DNA from: Scilla litardierei
Taxonomy: Eukaryota > Streptophyta > Magnoliopsida > Asparagales > Asparagaceae
Reading direction: 5' to 3'
DNA length: 64,000 nt
Assembly: GCA_030789695.1 (NCBI GenBank)
Contig: CM061140.1
Span: 79,050,422-79,114,421, forward strand
Shown here: positions 1 to 11,024 of the stretch, piece after piece
Numbering within the stretch: the stretch's first letter is position 1
How the letters are laid out: every line of letters starts with the position of its first letter
Translations under genes and position numbers: made by a program
Notes under the pieces: model-generated
Told to the model about the DNA's origin: nothing
The model's input: only the letters and a program-made list of their open reading frames with translations
The model's database searches: none

Positions 1-854
1 AAGAAGAGATAGAAATTCAGACCTAGAAATCTAGTCGGTCCAAGAAGACATTCTGACCGACTAGTTTCACAACTAGTCGGTCAGTCAGTGAACGAAGACC
101 GACTAAGAGGCAAAAGCAAATAGTCTGAATATAAATTGACTTAGTCGGTCCAAGAACAAAAGTTGACCGACTAGATTATCAACTAGTCGGTCACCAAACG
201 TTCTTAGACCGACTAACGATAAACAGTAGCTTAGGAGAAATTTGGCATGTACAGTAGATCACAACTAGTCGGTCAAAGAAGCATCACTGACCGACTAGTT
301 CACAAACTAGTCGGTCGGTGAGTCAACGTAGACCGACTAACTGTAAACAGTAAGGTGCAAGAAATTAAGGAAGTAAACTAGTCGGTCCAAGAAGCTCTTC
401 TGACCGACTAGATCACCATCTAGTCGGTCAGTACTTCTTCTTGTACCAACTAATATGCACAAACAAGTCCGAATCGAAGCGCGACGCTTCGAGAAAGTTT
501 GAATGAACTTGTACTAAGATCCTAGAGCTACGATATGAGCGTTATGAAGATAGAATCGTAAGATATACTCAAGGCTTAACATTTTATAGATCGAAGCTAA
601 AAGACTATAAATAAAACCTTAAAGAATGGTCTTCGAGAGCTTCGATTAATTCTTCATGACTTCCAAAACGGTCCAAGAGCTTCAACGAAGCTTTATGCAA
701 TGAATACGTGCTTTGAGAAGTCTTGAGATGTCGCTTTGATTGTTCTCGTGAATTTGGCGACGATCTCCAATACTGCGCTCACAAATTGTTAGTTCATGAA
801 TTATTTATGTTTGCTCATCATCAAAACCAAATCCGGGGAGTCCAATATTCAACA
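1..854 (-). mobile_element. SIRE/Maximus-type copia LTR, partial
   Basis: This is the 5' half of an LTR read on the minus strand; the rest lies left of the window. Its outer edge at 854 reads, on the minus strand, TGTTGAATATTGGACTCCCC, the same start as the LTR at 33924. Positions 15-460 are an array of CTAGTCGGTC and its reverse complement, as in the other SIRE LTRs here. No polypurine tract follows 854 in the orientation a 3' LTR would need, so this is the 5' LTR of a minus-strand element whose body is outside, or a solo LTR. Confidence 0.85.
15..460. repeat. CTAGTCGGTC/GACCGACTAG dyad array
   Basis: About four units, each built from alternating 10-mers CTAGTCGGTC and GACCGACTAG with spacers of about 8 and 14 bases, joined by linkers containing TAAACAGTA. 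It occupies the part of the LTR upstream of the transcription start and is the same array seen at 34340-34870, 43363-43893 and 53757-54275. Confidence 0.9.
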
Positions 855-857
855 AAT

Positions 858-871
858 AAGAGAGAGGGGGA
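858..871 (+). other. Polypurine tract before LTR at 872
   Basis: Purine run AAGAGAGAGGGGGA immediately 5' of a TGTGATTAAATTT start. This is the usual second-strand priming site, so the following LTR is a 3' LTR whose element body was displaced by the SIRE LTR at 854. Confidence 0.6.
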
Positions 872-907
872 TGTGATTAAATTTATGTAAGTGTCTTATT
901 AAGTCAT

Positions 908-948
908 TATTAATATTAATAATAATAATATTATTATTATTATTAAAG
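908..948. repeat. ATT/AAT microsatellite
   Basis: Run of TAATAATAATA turning into TTATTATTATTA, which can form a perfect AT-only dyad. It lies inside the gypsy LTR. Confidence 0.85.
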
Positions 949-1555
949 TTTTCAGTTATAAGTTATTATTATTAAGTTTTGGTTAGGTTATTATTATTAA
1001 GTGTTATAAGTTTCGTTAAAGATTATTAAGGTTAGAAATTAATATGCTTAAGATTAATTAAGTTAAGATTATTAAGTTAAATTACTTTATAGAATATTAA
1101 GTTAAGTTAGCTACCACACTAGTTTAAGTTAACAAATTTCTATTATTGTATTAGTTTAACTAAGTAAATGGTTAATGTTAGTAAGCTAATTTATAGTACT
1201 TTAACTGGTTAGTAACCATGGACCTGATATCACAATTCTTTGACGCAGATAAAACGTGCCTCACGTCACCACCACCTGGACACCCACACCCACGTCAAGG
1301 CAAGTATTTTTAGTAATGAATTGCAAATCTGGCCGTTCCAACTTAGTGCTAAATCTGATGTACTTGTTAATTTCGGGTAGCCCATTTAACTTGTTTTCAT
1401 TTTTGTTACTAATTTAAATGGACTTGTCATACTAATGTTGATCGTTTAGAACAATTGTCACATACTTGTAATTTAATTGAACTACTTTCACTACCTGCAT
1501 GCTAACAAGATAAATTAATTGGGAAAAACGAGTATGTTACAAACACACATGTGAT

Positions 1556-1627
1556 AACCATCGATTACAGATGGGGTATAACCATCGATTACAGATGGGG
1601 TATAACCATCGAATACAGATGGGGTGA
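1556..1627. repeat. 24-bp tandem repeat, three copies
   Basis: Unit AACCATCGATTACAGATGGG plus GTAT at 1556-1579, 1580-1603 and 1604-1627. The third copy has two or three changes. Each unit contains the inverted pair CCATC...GATGG. Confidence 0.9.
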
Positions 1628-2561
1628 AACTTAGTCAGTGAATAGACATACACAAAGAGCCGAGTTGGCTACTCCCATCGGTCATGTGTGACTAGTCTGG
1701 CTCGTGTTCCAGTAGGGTCACATATGACTAGTCTGACTCGTGTTCCAGTATATGGCGGTACACTTTGGGTGGGGTTGGTCCATTGCAGTAGGGTTTGTGA
1801 GTGTGTATCGAACACGATTACGGCCCCTCCGGTGGAGGCAGCCATTGTGTGGAGCGTCACGGTAAACCCTGGTGATAAGGTGTATCGAGAACATTTCACC
1901 TACCCAGGCATGGACTTATCACGAGCACAAACAATCAAATACTCAACATACAACTGTTTTACTTTACTTTTAACTGCAAAATATCCATGCATGCTCATAC
2001 TTTACTTTCTGCACATATTATTCATAACTATGTACTAACGCTCTTTTGTACTTTTCTAATTGTTCCACATTTCATTACTTAAAATATCTTGCCGAGCTTA
2101 TCTCTGACATATATTTCAATGTTTTATGAAATATATGTTAGGTTTAGAGGCAGAGTACCTTGAGGACCCTACTTTTGAGGATCCCATCTTAAAGGTGGAC
2201 ACCGCGGACCAGACTTATGAGGACACTGAGATCCTCCCTACAGAAGACTAGAGCGGAACATTTATATTTCAGTTTATTACTTGTATTGTTATTTTCAGGT
2301 GTGTTTGTTTTTAACAGATTGTACGGCCATGCTAGGCCTTAATTACTTGTGTATTCGCTTTGGACGCTGGTATTGTAATGTAATAAATATTTGTGTTGTT
2401 TCTGAGATATTCGCGTGCATAGACCTGCCTTCGCTAATTACGCTTATTGTGCTTAAGTCAAAGAAGAGAGAGAGAAAAATAAGCATCTCTTCTTTGCTTT
2501 ATGCACAAGCGGACCCGTTCGCGTCCTCGCCCCCAAGTATATTGGGAAGCGGTGCGTGACA

Positions 2562-4110
2562 CTAGGTAATCATGCACACCAATCACGCCACCCTTAAATA
2601 CCTTTTGAGCAAGAAGGAGGCTAAGCCGCGCCTCATAAAGTGGATTCTCCTCCTCCAGGAATTCGACTTGGAGATTAAGGACAAGAAGGGGACGGAGAAT
2701 GTCGTCGCCGACCACCTGTCTAGGTTGCCTACTCTCGATCCGGATGACACTCTTATTGATGACTCACTCCGTGACGAGCACCTTTTCTCTATCTCTTCTG
2801 TTTGGACTCCATGGTATGCTAACATCACCAACTATCTAACATGCGCCATCGTGCCCCACAATGTGAGCTACCAGCAAAAGAAGAAATTCTTTCACGAAGT
2901 CTGGAAATTTTACTAAGATGACCCCTATCTTTACAAGGCTTGCAATGATGGGGTGATACGGAGGTGTATTCTCGAAACAGTGGTGACCTTCGTAATTTCT
3001 CACTGCCATGATCAACAATGTGGAGGGCATGCGAGTACATATAAGACCACGACGAAGATCCTTCAGAGTGGATTCTACTGGCTGACTCTCTTCAAGGACA
3101 CCTATGCTTATGTCCAAGCCTATGACAAATGCCAGAGGACGGGGAACATATCCAAGAGAAACGAAATGCCTCAGCACTACATCTTGGAAGTCAAGATCTT
3201 CGATGTTTGGGGAGTCGACTTCATGGGGCCGTTCCCTTCTTCCTTTGGGAACCAGTACATTTTGTTGGCAGTGGACCATGTATCCAAATGGGTGGAGGCG
3301 ATAGCTAGCCCCACAAATGATTCCCGGGTGGTGGCTAAATTCTTTAAAAACAACATCTTCCCGAGGTTTGGCGTGCCTCGAGTCTTAATTAGCGATGGGG
3401 GAGCCACTTCATAGAAAAGAAATTCGAACCCCTTTTAAAGAAGTATTGAGTGCAGCATCGAATCAAGCGTGCTTACCACCTGCAAACTAGCGGCCAAGTG
3501 GAGGTTTCAAACAGAGAGATAAAGAGTATCCTGGAGAAGACCGTGTCTAGCTCTAGGAAGGATTGGTCATCGAAACTTTCTGATGCACTCTGGGCCTACA
3601 TGACCGCGTTTAAGACTCCGATCAGCATGACCTCATACTGACTTGTCTATGGGAAGGCATGTCATCTACCAGTTGAATTGGAGCATAAGACATTCTGGGC
3701 TGTCAAGAATCTGAACTTCGACGCCAAGGAGGTAGTGAGCCACCGAAAACTCCAGCTGAATGAACTTGACGAGATCCGGCTAGACGCTTACGAAAACGCC
3801 AGGATCTACAAGGAGAAGTTGAAGCGGTGGCACGACCGACGCATCCTGAAGAAAGAAATCAAGGAAGGAGACTTAGTTCTCCTATTCAATTCAAGATTAA
3901 GACTTTTTCCAGGGAAACCCAAATCTAGGTGGTCAGGACCCTTCCGAGTCACCAAGGTCTTCCCCTACAGTTGAGATCATGGGAAGGGAAGAATCCTTCA
4001 AAGTCAACGGGCAGCGTTTAAAGCATTATACAATCAGCGAGCCCGCAATCTCTCTGGCGGGAAGCCCAATGACCAACGACTCTGCTGCAAATCCTCTGAA
4101 TCCAAATTGA
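2562..4110 (+). pseudogene. Athila-type gypsy pol remnant (RNase H end plus integrase)
   Basis: The reading starts inside RNase H ([11 protein letters not shown], then [18 protein letters not shown] and VVADHLSRL). It continues through the integrase zinc finger (HCH near 3001, YDKCQRTG near 3121) and the core ([10 protein letters not shown], then ISDGG, then GQVEVSNRE carrying the E of DDE). The C-terminal domain ends with [17 protein letters not shown]. The Athila/Tat group is recognised from these strings. It is not functional: a stop at 2914, a frameshift near 3400 at the ISDGG motif, a stop near 3447 and stops at 3639 and 3972. The 5' part is cut off by the LTR ending at 2561. The segment around 4165, CATGGGAGGCAACCCATG, is typical just 3' of Athila pol. 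Confidence 0.85.
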
Positions 4111-4282
4111 GCACAAACTGAGGAGTCGAGCAAACGACTTTAAACAACAGCGCTACATGGGAGGCAACCCATGTTCTGAACCTTTGTCGTTATTTATAGG
4201 ATTAGATGAACTTTAACCTTTGTCGTTATTTACATGGGATTTTCGTTGGGAGACTTAGATGAACTTTATATTTGTGCAGGAG

Positions 4283-4637
4283 ATTACCTCCACCCGATCG
4301 GTTCATGCATCAACCGATCGAGCGGCCAGCATCTGATGATGGCCAGTATCAGCACGTGATTGAACCGATCGGGTGGCACATGCGGATGATCGGGTCGCTG
4401 ACCGGGTGGAAGTATAGAGCTATTGGGAATTTTGGTGAAAAACCAACCGATCTGTTGAGTTGAAGCTGTGACCGGGTAGCAGACCGGGTGAAGATCCAGA
4501 GCTCTCGGGAAATTTGTGAAGCGGTCAACCGATCGGGTGAAATCTCACCCGATCGGTTCTCCCGTAGCTGCATCCCAACAAGAAAATTTCGAAATCAACC
4601 CACCCGATCGGGTGAAGTCTCACCTGATCGGTTCGCC
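4283..4637 (+). repeat. Internal ACCGATCGGGT dyad array upstream of ORF3
   Basis: About ten copies of a dyad centred on CGATCG, with variants CACCCGATCGGTT, AACCGATCGGGT and ACCTGATCGGTT. The same family motif fills the LTR at 8239-8630 and 61633-62001. It ends 7 bases before a TATA-like TATATTTA, almost the same spacing as in the LTR. Confidence 0.85.
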
Positions 4638-4643
4638 GACCAC

Positions 4644-4651
4644 TATATTTA
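4644..4651 (+). promoter_or_regulatory. TATA-like box of candidate internal promoter
   Basis: TATATTTA directly downstream of the last internal dyad, about 450 bases before ORF3. Array then TATA is the layout seen in the LTR of the same family (array end 8630, TATA 8639). Confidence 0.45.
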
Positions 4652-5097
4652 CATAAACCCCTCACCCTACTTCATTCGCCCGACGTCCAGAATTCCTCTT
4701 CGAACGGTTGATTTTGCCTTCCTCCCAATCGATCTCTTTCCTCACTCCCACCACTCCAAATCGCCTTTCCCCACTTATTCCCACACTTCCCCACCATCAA
4801 AACCCTCCCATTGACCACATTCACCCGCAAATCAACCTAACCCTAACTATAGTCCCCAATTTTCGAAATTTCAATTTTTGTTGGTTTAGCGAGCGGCGGC
4901 TCCCCAAATCACTCCATCATACAACGTGGGATCTCTCGGGAGCTTGGACTTGCATCATTGTCGGGTAACCTCTTTCCAAACTTTATGTTTCTTTTCTCAT
5001 GAGCAATGTCTTGAATTTGTGTCTGCCTACTACATCTGTTTTATCATCATCGTAGACACCCTCCCCTATGTTCTTGTTCTTCCCCCGCGTCATTAAC

Positions 5098-6327
5098 ATG
5101 TCTAGGAAGGGAAAAGAGCCAGCATTATCATCACGCAGACACAACCTGCATGGCCCTTTTCCCCCTCTTACCTTGGCATTAATCCTTCATCTGAAGAACA
5201 ATCCGCACATTTGCACGCCCTTCTTCATCGCCCCATGCGACCTACCCTTTTTGCTGATCGCCACACACTCGAATCTCTCGGACTCCTTTGGGGGCATCGC
5301 CAAACTTTTCGAATGCATTGGGTGCAATTTCCTTCTGTGTGCTTTTGCCCACACGCATCGGAATCTCACACTCGAGTTCCTTTCTTCTCTCGAAGTGTAT
5401 GATTGGGGATTCGCTTTCCATGCTTTTAACTCTGACTTTACAATGACGTTTGCCAAGCTTAACAATTCGCTTAATTTCCCTCACCCCGATCGTTATGTTG
5501 AATGTTCAACTCATGATAGGTCTGACATCTATTCTTACTTCCGGGACGACGGCGTTTGGCAAAGATTCACCCGGTATCCATCCTTCCCATCGGAGGCACT
5601 TGCCTCCTACATCATTCACCCATGTTACCGCTTCACCCACTGCCTCTTTGCCAACACCATTTTTTCCTGCATGGATGTTTCCACGGTGTCTAGGGACGAG
5701 CTTTTCTTTTTGTATGCCATGTCTCACGACAGGATCCGTGGACATGACCCTTTACCCATCAACACCGACCATTGGATCATCCACAAAATTTTGTCTGTTA
5801 GCTGTGCAACTTCCGGACCAATTTGTTGCGGTGGGATGATCACCCTTATTGTCAGTCATTTTTTGAGGCTGCCGTCTGACCTACAAATTTTACCAGGACG
5901 TACCCATATCGATCGTGACTACTTGATCGATATCGGTATGATCTCTCCTTTTGGTCATGAACGCACAGTCTACCTTTATAGTCCTGACAATGCTCCATTT
6001 GCCGTCCTCCCACCATCATCTCTTCAGCGAATCCCCATTTGCATTTCTCATTTACCGTAGGAATTCTATCCAGATCCTTGGTACTCCTCACTAGTGCATT
6101 TTCCTCCCTTGGATCCTTCTGATTGGCACCCGTGTGTGGGTTCACCCGGAGCCATCATAATTCACCACGATCCACCAATCAATTTCGATCCACCTATGAT
6201 CCAGCCCGTTGCCCCTCCTTCTGCTGTCAGCACTCCCTCTCCATCGTCCACACCATCATCTTTTGTCCACTATTCACCTCCTTCTTCAACATCTCCCTAC
6301 TATTCCTCCGATGACAGCTCCGACTGA
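5098..6327 (+). pseudogene. Athila-type ORF3 (ATHILA ORF-1-like), one in-frame stop
   Basis: Long reading frame beginning MSRKGKEPA, also open back to 5068. A single TAG at 6058-6060 interrupts it; the same frame then stays open to 6327 with a Pro/Ser-rich tail. The stop could come from CAG by one C-to-T change. The central region has FTHCLFANTIF, DELFFLYAM, WIIHKI and GGMITLIVSHFLRLPSD. This pattern fits my memory of the ATHILA ORF-1 family and the position after pol. No signal peptide and no convincing membrane segment is visible, so an envelope role is not supported. The function is unknown. It is preceded by the internal dyad array and a TATA-like box. Confidence 0.65.
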
Positions 6328-7046
6328 TTTATGTTTTCCCCTAGCTATTTCTTCTGATTCACCACGATCAAATCTTTTCTCTAGCATTTTCTTGATCAGC
6401 TTGGGGGAAATCGATTTTTGTGCATATTGTCGTGTGATGTCATTATTGTGTGCCTGTTTATATGTGTTCTTTGGATGTGCTTTTCTTTCTTTTATTTTTG
6501 TGTTTCTTTTACTTTATTTTTCTGTTTCGTTTGTGTGTCCTTCATGTTTTTCATTTTTTGTGTCGGTGCGTACGTCCCCCCATTTTCCTTGCCCTCCTGT
6601 ATTCACTCTTATTACATTGAGGGCAATGCAAGATTCAGCTTGGGGGAGTTGCACTTTGTGCGTCAGTAATGTCTTTTTGACCATTTTGAGTCGTTTTCAT
6701 CGTGTTTTTCTTTTTTCTTCTCATCCTTTTGTTCTCCCTCTCCTAGAGATGACCCCACATGATGAATTGCCATGGATCTACACACACACACACTTTCTCT
6801 CTCTCTCTCTCTCTTAGCTTAGCTACAATAATTACTTTCACTAACCCTAGGAAGCCGAGTCCTATTGCATTTCATGCTTCGTGGGTTCACTTTGCTTTTG
6901 TGTGAGTTGTTTGTCGTGACTAGCTAATGGTGTGCTTCTACATTGTGATTCTGATTTATATACATGTCCTTGGTTGACCCCTAGATCATCATACTTCAAT
7001 TCCGAATATGCGGTATTTTACCTCACTGTCTGCTTCTCTATGCATG

Positions 7047-7087
<41 letters not shown>

Positions 7088-7990
7088 GCTTCAATTCGCA
7101 TGTGTCGGGACTCTATTAATAGGACTAGGATAACCCATTTTGCTTATGCTCTGATTTGCGAGGAAAACTTTCTTTTGCCCAAGTGTTTAGAATTCGATTT
7201 TTTTTGTTTTACTTGGTGCAAATTCCCTCGTCGTGTACCGTTCTCCCAGTTGGGAGAGTACACAAGTATATAGCCAAAAATCCAAAAGACCAAAAAATAA
7301 AAAAGAGAGAAGAAAGAAAAATTCAAAAAAAAAAGAAAAACAGAGGAAGAGATATGTATAGCCAAAAATCAAAAAAATAAATACAAATACCTAAACCCCA
7401 AAAAAATTCCCGTTGTGCATATCATTCCTATCCACCGTGAATAAAGGGAAGGCGAGAATTTACACCAAGTGTTCTACTCCACACCTTCTCAACCCCCTTT
7501 GTTTTCGAACACACTTGGCATAGGAATTTTCTAGCGATTATCTAGGCAATAGTGCGGTGATCTTCTAGTTCCTAGCAGTGGAGTCCCCGACACATGATAC
7601 GCTTCGTTTCTTATTCTACTCTCATGCATGCTTGAGCTTTTATTCACCGCTTATTCGAATTAAATCAATATTTGGGTCATTCCTTGGGTATGTGTATATG
7701 GAGCTCTATTGCACAATCTAGATAGTGACACCGTCTACTAGCTCACGACCTCACTCACTCGCGCTTCACTGCGTGGGCCCACGACACTTGTATGGACTCA
7801 TATTCCTGGGTTTACTGGTGTGTTTATCGCATACTTGCGTAGTGTGGCGTGATTGATTTCATTGGCTCTGACGGGGGATCTAGGATTCTGTTTTCTTTAT
7901 TTCTGTTTCTTCCTTTCTATTTTTTCCCTTTGAGCTCCTACTCTCACTCGTCTTCCTTGAGGGCGAGGAAGGGTTCAGCTTGGGGGATTT
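6328..7990 (+). other. Athila 3' non-coding region with repeated PPT-like modules
   Basis: No gene is seen. AGCTTGGGGGA occurs near 6399, 6637 and 7977, and the last copy primes the LTR. The second is preceded by ATTGAGGGCAATG and the third by TTGAGGGCGAGGA. Microsatellites: CA/CT at 6781-6815 and TA at 7051-7084. An A-rich block lies at 7260-7410. Confidence 0.7.
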
Positions 7991-8238
7991 TGACGTGCAT
8001 TTATATTTTATATATTCACGCACGTCTTCTTCGTGTTTTTCTGTTGTTTTCCTGTGTTTCGTATCCATTCTCTCGTGATTTTTAGTTTTCTTTCACTTTC
8101 TTTGTGTTTTTGTGCCGTTGCAGGAGATTGCCAGCGTTGGGGACATATATAGCAGATATCATGAGTCCCCAGAGCAACGGGAGGTGCCATGCGCGATCTC
8201 GAGGGCTAAACGTCGAAGAATGCCATATATCAGCCCTC

Positions 8239-8630
8239 AACCGATCGGTTAGACAGACCCAACCGATCGGTTCTTGCACGCGTATCTGACCCGGACAGAA
8301 GCAGCAATGAAGAAGAGCCCACCCGATCGGTTCAGTGATCGGGTGGAGCCACAGTCCTCTCTGTTTTTGGAGCTGCTTCCCAACCGGTCAGTCAACCCGA
8401 TCGATTCAGTGATTGGATGAAGCCGTAGTGCTCTCTGTCTTATGGAGCTGAATTCAAACCGATCAAGAGACATATCACCCGATCGGTTCATCTGTAGCCG
8501 AATTCTCCCAGCTCACGACCCGACGACATCAACCGATCGGTTCAGCGACCGGTTGATGTATCTCCAAAGCTAAAGATGAAGTTGACGTCCGTCTCACCCG
8601 ATCAGTTGATGCTTCAATCGATCGGGTGGA
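8239..8630 (+). repeat. ACCGATCGGTT/ACCCGATCGG dyad array in Athila LTR
   Basis: Roughly ten dyads centred on CGATCG (CAACCGATCGGTT, CACCCGATCGGTTC, ATCGATCGGGTGG) spaced by 15-50 bases. The last ends about 10 bases upstream of the TATA box at 8639. Some copies have decayed by C-to-T or G-to-A change. Confidence 0.9.
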
Positions 8631-8638
8631 CACGTATC

Positions 8639-8646
8639 TATAAATA
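8639..8646 (+). promoter_or_regulatory. LTR TATA box
   Basis: TATAAATA followed by CAACCCTAGG. The same box is at 62012-62019 in the related LTR. Confidence 0.75.
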
Positions 8647-9591
8647 CAACCCTAGGTTTTTCCCAGAACGCATCCCCAGTTATTTTTCTGTCTTTTTGGA
8701 ATTTTTGACGGCTCCGAATTTATTCTGTCTTGTAAGATTTCTGATTGTTCTGAAACTTTGATATTACGTTAATACAATTGTTAGCTCCGTATTTCTATTA
8801 CTTGATTTTGATTCTAATGGCTAAATTTTGTTGTGTTGATATTTTTGCTATGAATCGTGAGTAGTTCCCCAATCTAGGGCATTGGTGGAAGCCCCTTCGT
8901 GGGTTCTCCCTAGAACGACCATAGGATTAGGAATTCGATATGATTTAGGAATTTAGATGGTTATGCGGGGCGTTTCATTGTCATTGATAGGAGAAAGACC
9001 GCCTCTGACCGTCGGGCCAAGGGGAAATAAAACTGGCGTTTGATCCCCTAGCCACAGCTCACACCCCTAGCATAGACATTGAATACTAGCGCATGGGAAC
9101 AACAGGATGAAATGTTGGGAGTAATCGTTGCGAGCTTAGTGCTCCCGGAGTCGGTCGTTGTTAATGGACATGGGAATGCTCACCGCCTGAACCCGGGTAG
9201 ACCTAGCGTATCATCCTGGGCATCGACCGGAATATCGGGCCTATGGGATGCTAGGTATCACTCTTAGAGGCAACGTCTCACCACTAAACCCTAGAATCCG
9301 ATCGTATTCCTATCTGTTGGTCGTAATAGAGAGATGATAGGGTGGAAACCAAAGTCCTAGGTTCCCTTTTATATCTTACATCCTTCGTATTTCTATTTCG
9401 TGACAACCAACCGATTGATCGGGCTAGCTCACCCACCGGGTGATCCGGTTCCTCCTTGATAACAAGCACAACACATGCCTCACTGAGTTCGACTCCCAAG
9501 CCACACTACAACACCGTGCGCTTGTTGTTACAAATATTTAAATCTGGTATCCCCGATCCCACTGCATATATTGCTAAATCTAGGGACGTCA

Positions 9592-9888
9592 AAAATCCAT
9601 CTTGCATAGAATTTCATCAATCAAGAAAGAACCAAGCATATTGATACAAGGTATCACTTCATAAGAGAATTGGTTTTTGAAAAAGCAATTATGCTTCAGC
9701 ATTGCAAGTCATTTGATCAACTAGCTGATGGGTTTACAAAGGCTTTGGACATCAAACAATTCATCAAATTCAGAATTGAGCTTGGTCTTAGACCCAATCT
9801 GAAGCGCGATACAAAACTCAAATATGGCGTTAGAAACGCGATAATTTATGAAAATGTGGGTTTCGGAGGCAAATATGATATGGAATGA
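9592..9888 (+). pseudogene. Copia RNase H C-terminal fragment
   Basis: Reading from 9637 gives HIDTRYHFIREL, then FDQLADGFTKAL, the conserved end of copia RNase H, before a stop at 9888. Upstream is SRKNQA in another frame, so it is frameshifted. It is a remnant of an element into which the Athila element inserted. Confidence 0.7.
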
Positions 9889-9904
9889 TGCAATAAAAAT
9901 ATGT

Positions 9905-10055
9905 AAAATATGGACACATCATTGCTAAGTGGAAAGGACCTTACACAGTGATCGAGGTACTCAGTCCTACCACCTACCGGCTCGCTACCTTGGATGAGAG
10001 AGACTTACCTCATCCTTAGAACGCTGAGCACTTGCAGAAGTATTATCAATGATTG
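9905..10055 (+). pseudogene. Tat-type gypsy integrase C-terminal fragment
   Basis: Translates as GHIIAKWKGPYTVIEVLS, then TYRLATLDERDLPHP, a stop, and AEHLQKYYQ. WKGPY...AEHLKKYY is the end of Tat-lineage integrase. It fixes the plus orientation of the Tat element that continues to 22280. Confidence 0.65.
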
Positions 10056-10150
10056 TACCAGCGAGGGTAAATGATTGAAATCTATCTTTGTCTTTTACCT
10101 TATGTTGATTCATGACAAATGCAAAGTTAATTGTTTCGTTGATATCTAAC

Positions 10151-10735
10151 CCTAGTCGTCAGCCGTAAGCCAAGGGATCGCCCCTCGCCACTGAACAACC
10201 CACGACGGTCGTCGACCATAAGTCGAAGGGGCCTCTCCCCTCGTCACCAAATGACCCTAGTCGTCAGCCGTAAGCCGGGGAATCGTCCATTGCCACTGAA
10301 TGGCCCACGACGGTCGTTGGTCGTAAGTCGAAGGGGCCTCGCCCCTCACCACCGAACGACCCTAGTCGTCTGCCGTAAGCTGAGAAATCGTCCCTTACCA
10401 CTAAACAACCCACGACGGTCATCGGCCGTAAGTCGAAGGGGCCTCGCCTCTCGCCATGGAACGACCCTAGTCATTAGCCATAAGTCGAGGGATCGTCCCT
10501 CTCCACTGAACGACCCACGACGGTCGTCAGCAGTAAGTCGAAGGGGCCTTGCCCCTCGCCACCGAACGACTAGTCATCATCTGTAAGCCACGAGATCGTC
10601 CCTCGCCATTGAATGACCCTAGTCGTCAGCTGTAAGCCGAGGGAACGCCCCTCGACACTGAACGACCCACGACGGTCATTGTTGTAAGTCGAAGGGGCCT
10701 CACCCCTTGCCACCGAACGACCCCCAACTTTTGAT
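10151..10735. repeat. 105-bp tandem repeat in Tat element
   Basis: CCTAGTCGTC recurs at 10151, 10256 and 10361, with decayed copies near 10466 and 10569, giving a 105-base period. Each unit has two related half-units ending in CCGTAAGYCGA. The unit contains GACGGTCGTC and other short dyads. It is GC-rich against an AT-rich background. An open frame across it (10251-10586) is only a translation of the repeat. Confidence 0.85.
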
Positions 10736-11024
10736 TGACTCTTAAGGGCATTGCCCTTTGCTACTAAACGAAGCGTGATTTATGGTTTAAAAGGTTGTAT
10801 TCAATCTATTGAACGCACCTAACTTGTCAACGACCTAACTTATCATCGATCTCTACGAAACTGGAAGTTGATTCGTTGAGGGGCTATACACATGCATATA
10901 TTCAAGTAAAGGAAAATGCAAGAGTACGCCAAAGTTGCAAAAAGTTTTCATTTATTTTCATTTCAAAATGGAAAAGTAGTGAAAACAGGAAAATTGCAAG
11001 GAGCCTAAACTAAGGACTGTCGGC

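Larger units (their letters stand above)
872..2561 (+). mobile_element. Gypsy LTR, probably chromovirus (Tekay/Del-like)
   Basis: A 1690-base AT-rich segment bounded by TG (872) and CA (2561, ending GCGTGACA), preceded by a polypurine tract and followed by coding sequence of a different element. The start TGTGATTAAATTTATG and the end GCGTGACA resemble those of Tekay/Del LTRs as I remember them. It holds an AT microsatellite, three copies of a 24-bp repeat and a duplicated segment of about 30 bases (1683-1713 and 1721-1750). It has no supported coding region. The lineage is tentative, and no target duplication can be tested because the other end is absent. Confidence 0.5.
7991..9591 (+). mobile_element. 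3' LTR of Athila-type element
   Basis: It starts TGACGTGCATTTATATTT after the polypurine tract AGCTTGGGGGATTTT and ends GGACGTCA. It matches the LTR at 61385-62966 along its length: same start, dyad array, TATA box, post-TATA sequence including CACTACAACACCGTGCGCTTG, and CGTCA end. The two copies are diverged, so they are separate old insertions of one family. Copia coding sequence starts directly after 9591. Confidence 0.85.

Noticed and set aside
15..460. Regular palindromic repeats with spacers looked like a CRISPR array
   Set aside because: Repeats alternate in orientation, spacers are short and uneven, the array recurs inside LTRs of plant copia elements, and there are no cas genes.
5068..6327. 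Host gene encoding a 330-residue protein
   Set aside because: It lies between Athila pol and the Athila 3' LTR, has ORF3-type motifs and an in-frame stop; a transposon ORF is the better call.
7144..7380. Hydrophobic minus-strand ORFs and Lys-rich plus-strand ORF
   Set aside because: Both are readings of an A-rich simple-sequence block in the Athila 3' non-coding region.
10251..10586. 111-residue Arg/Pro-rich ORF
   Set aside because: It is a translation of the 105-bp tandem repeat with no start context or homology.
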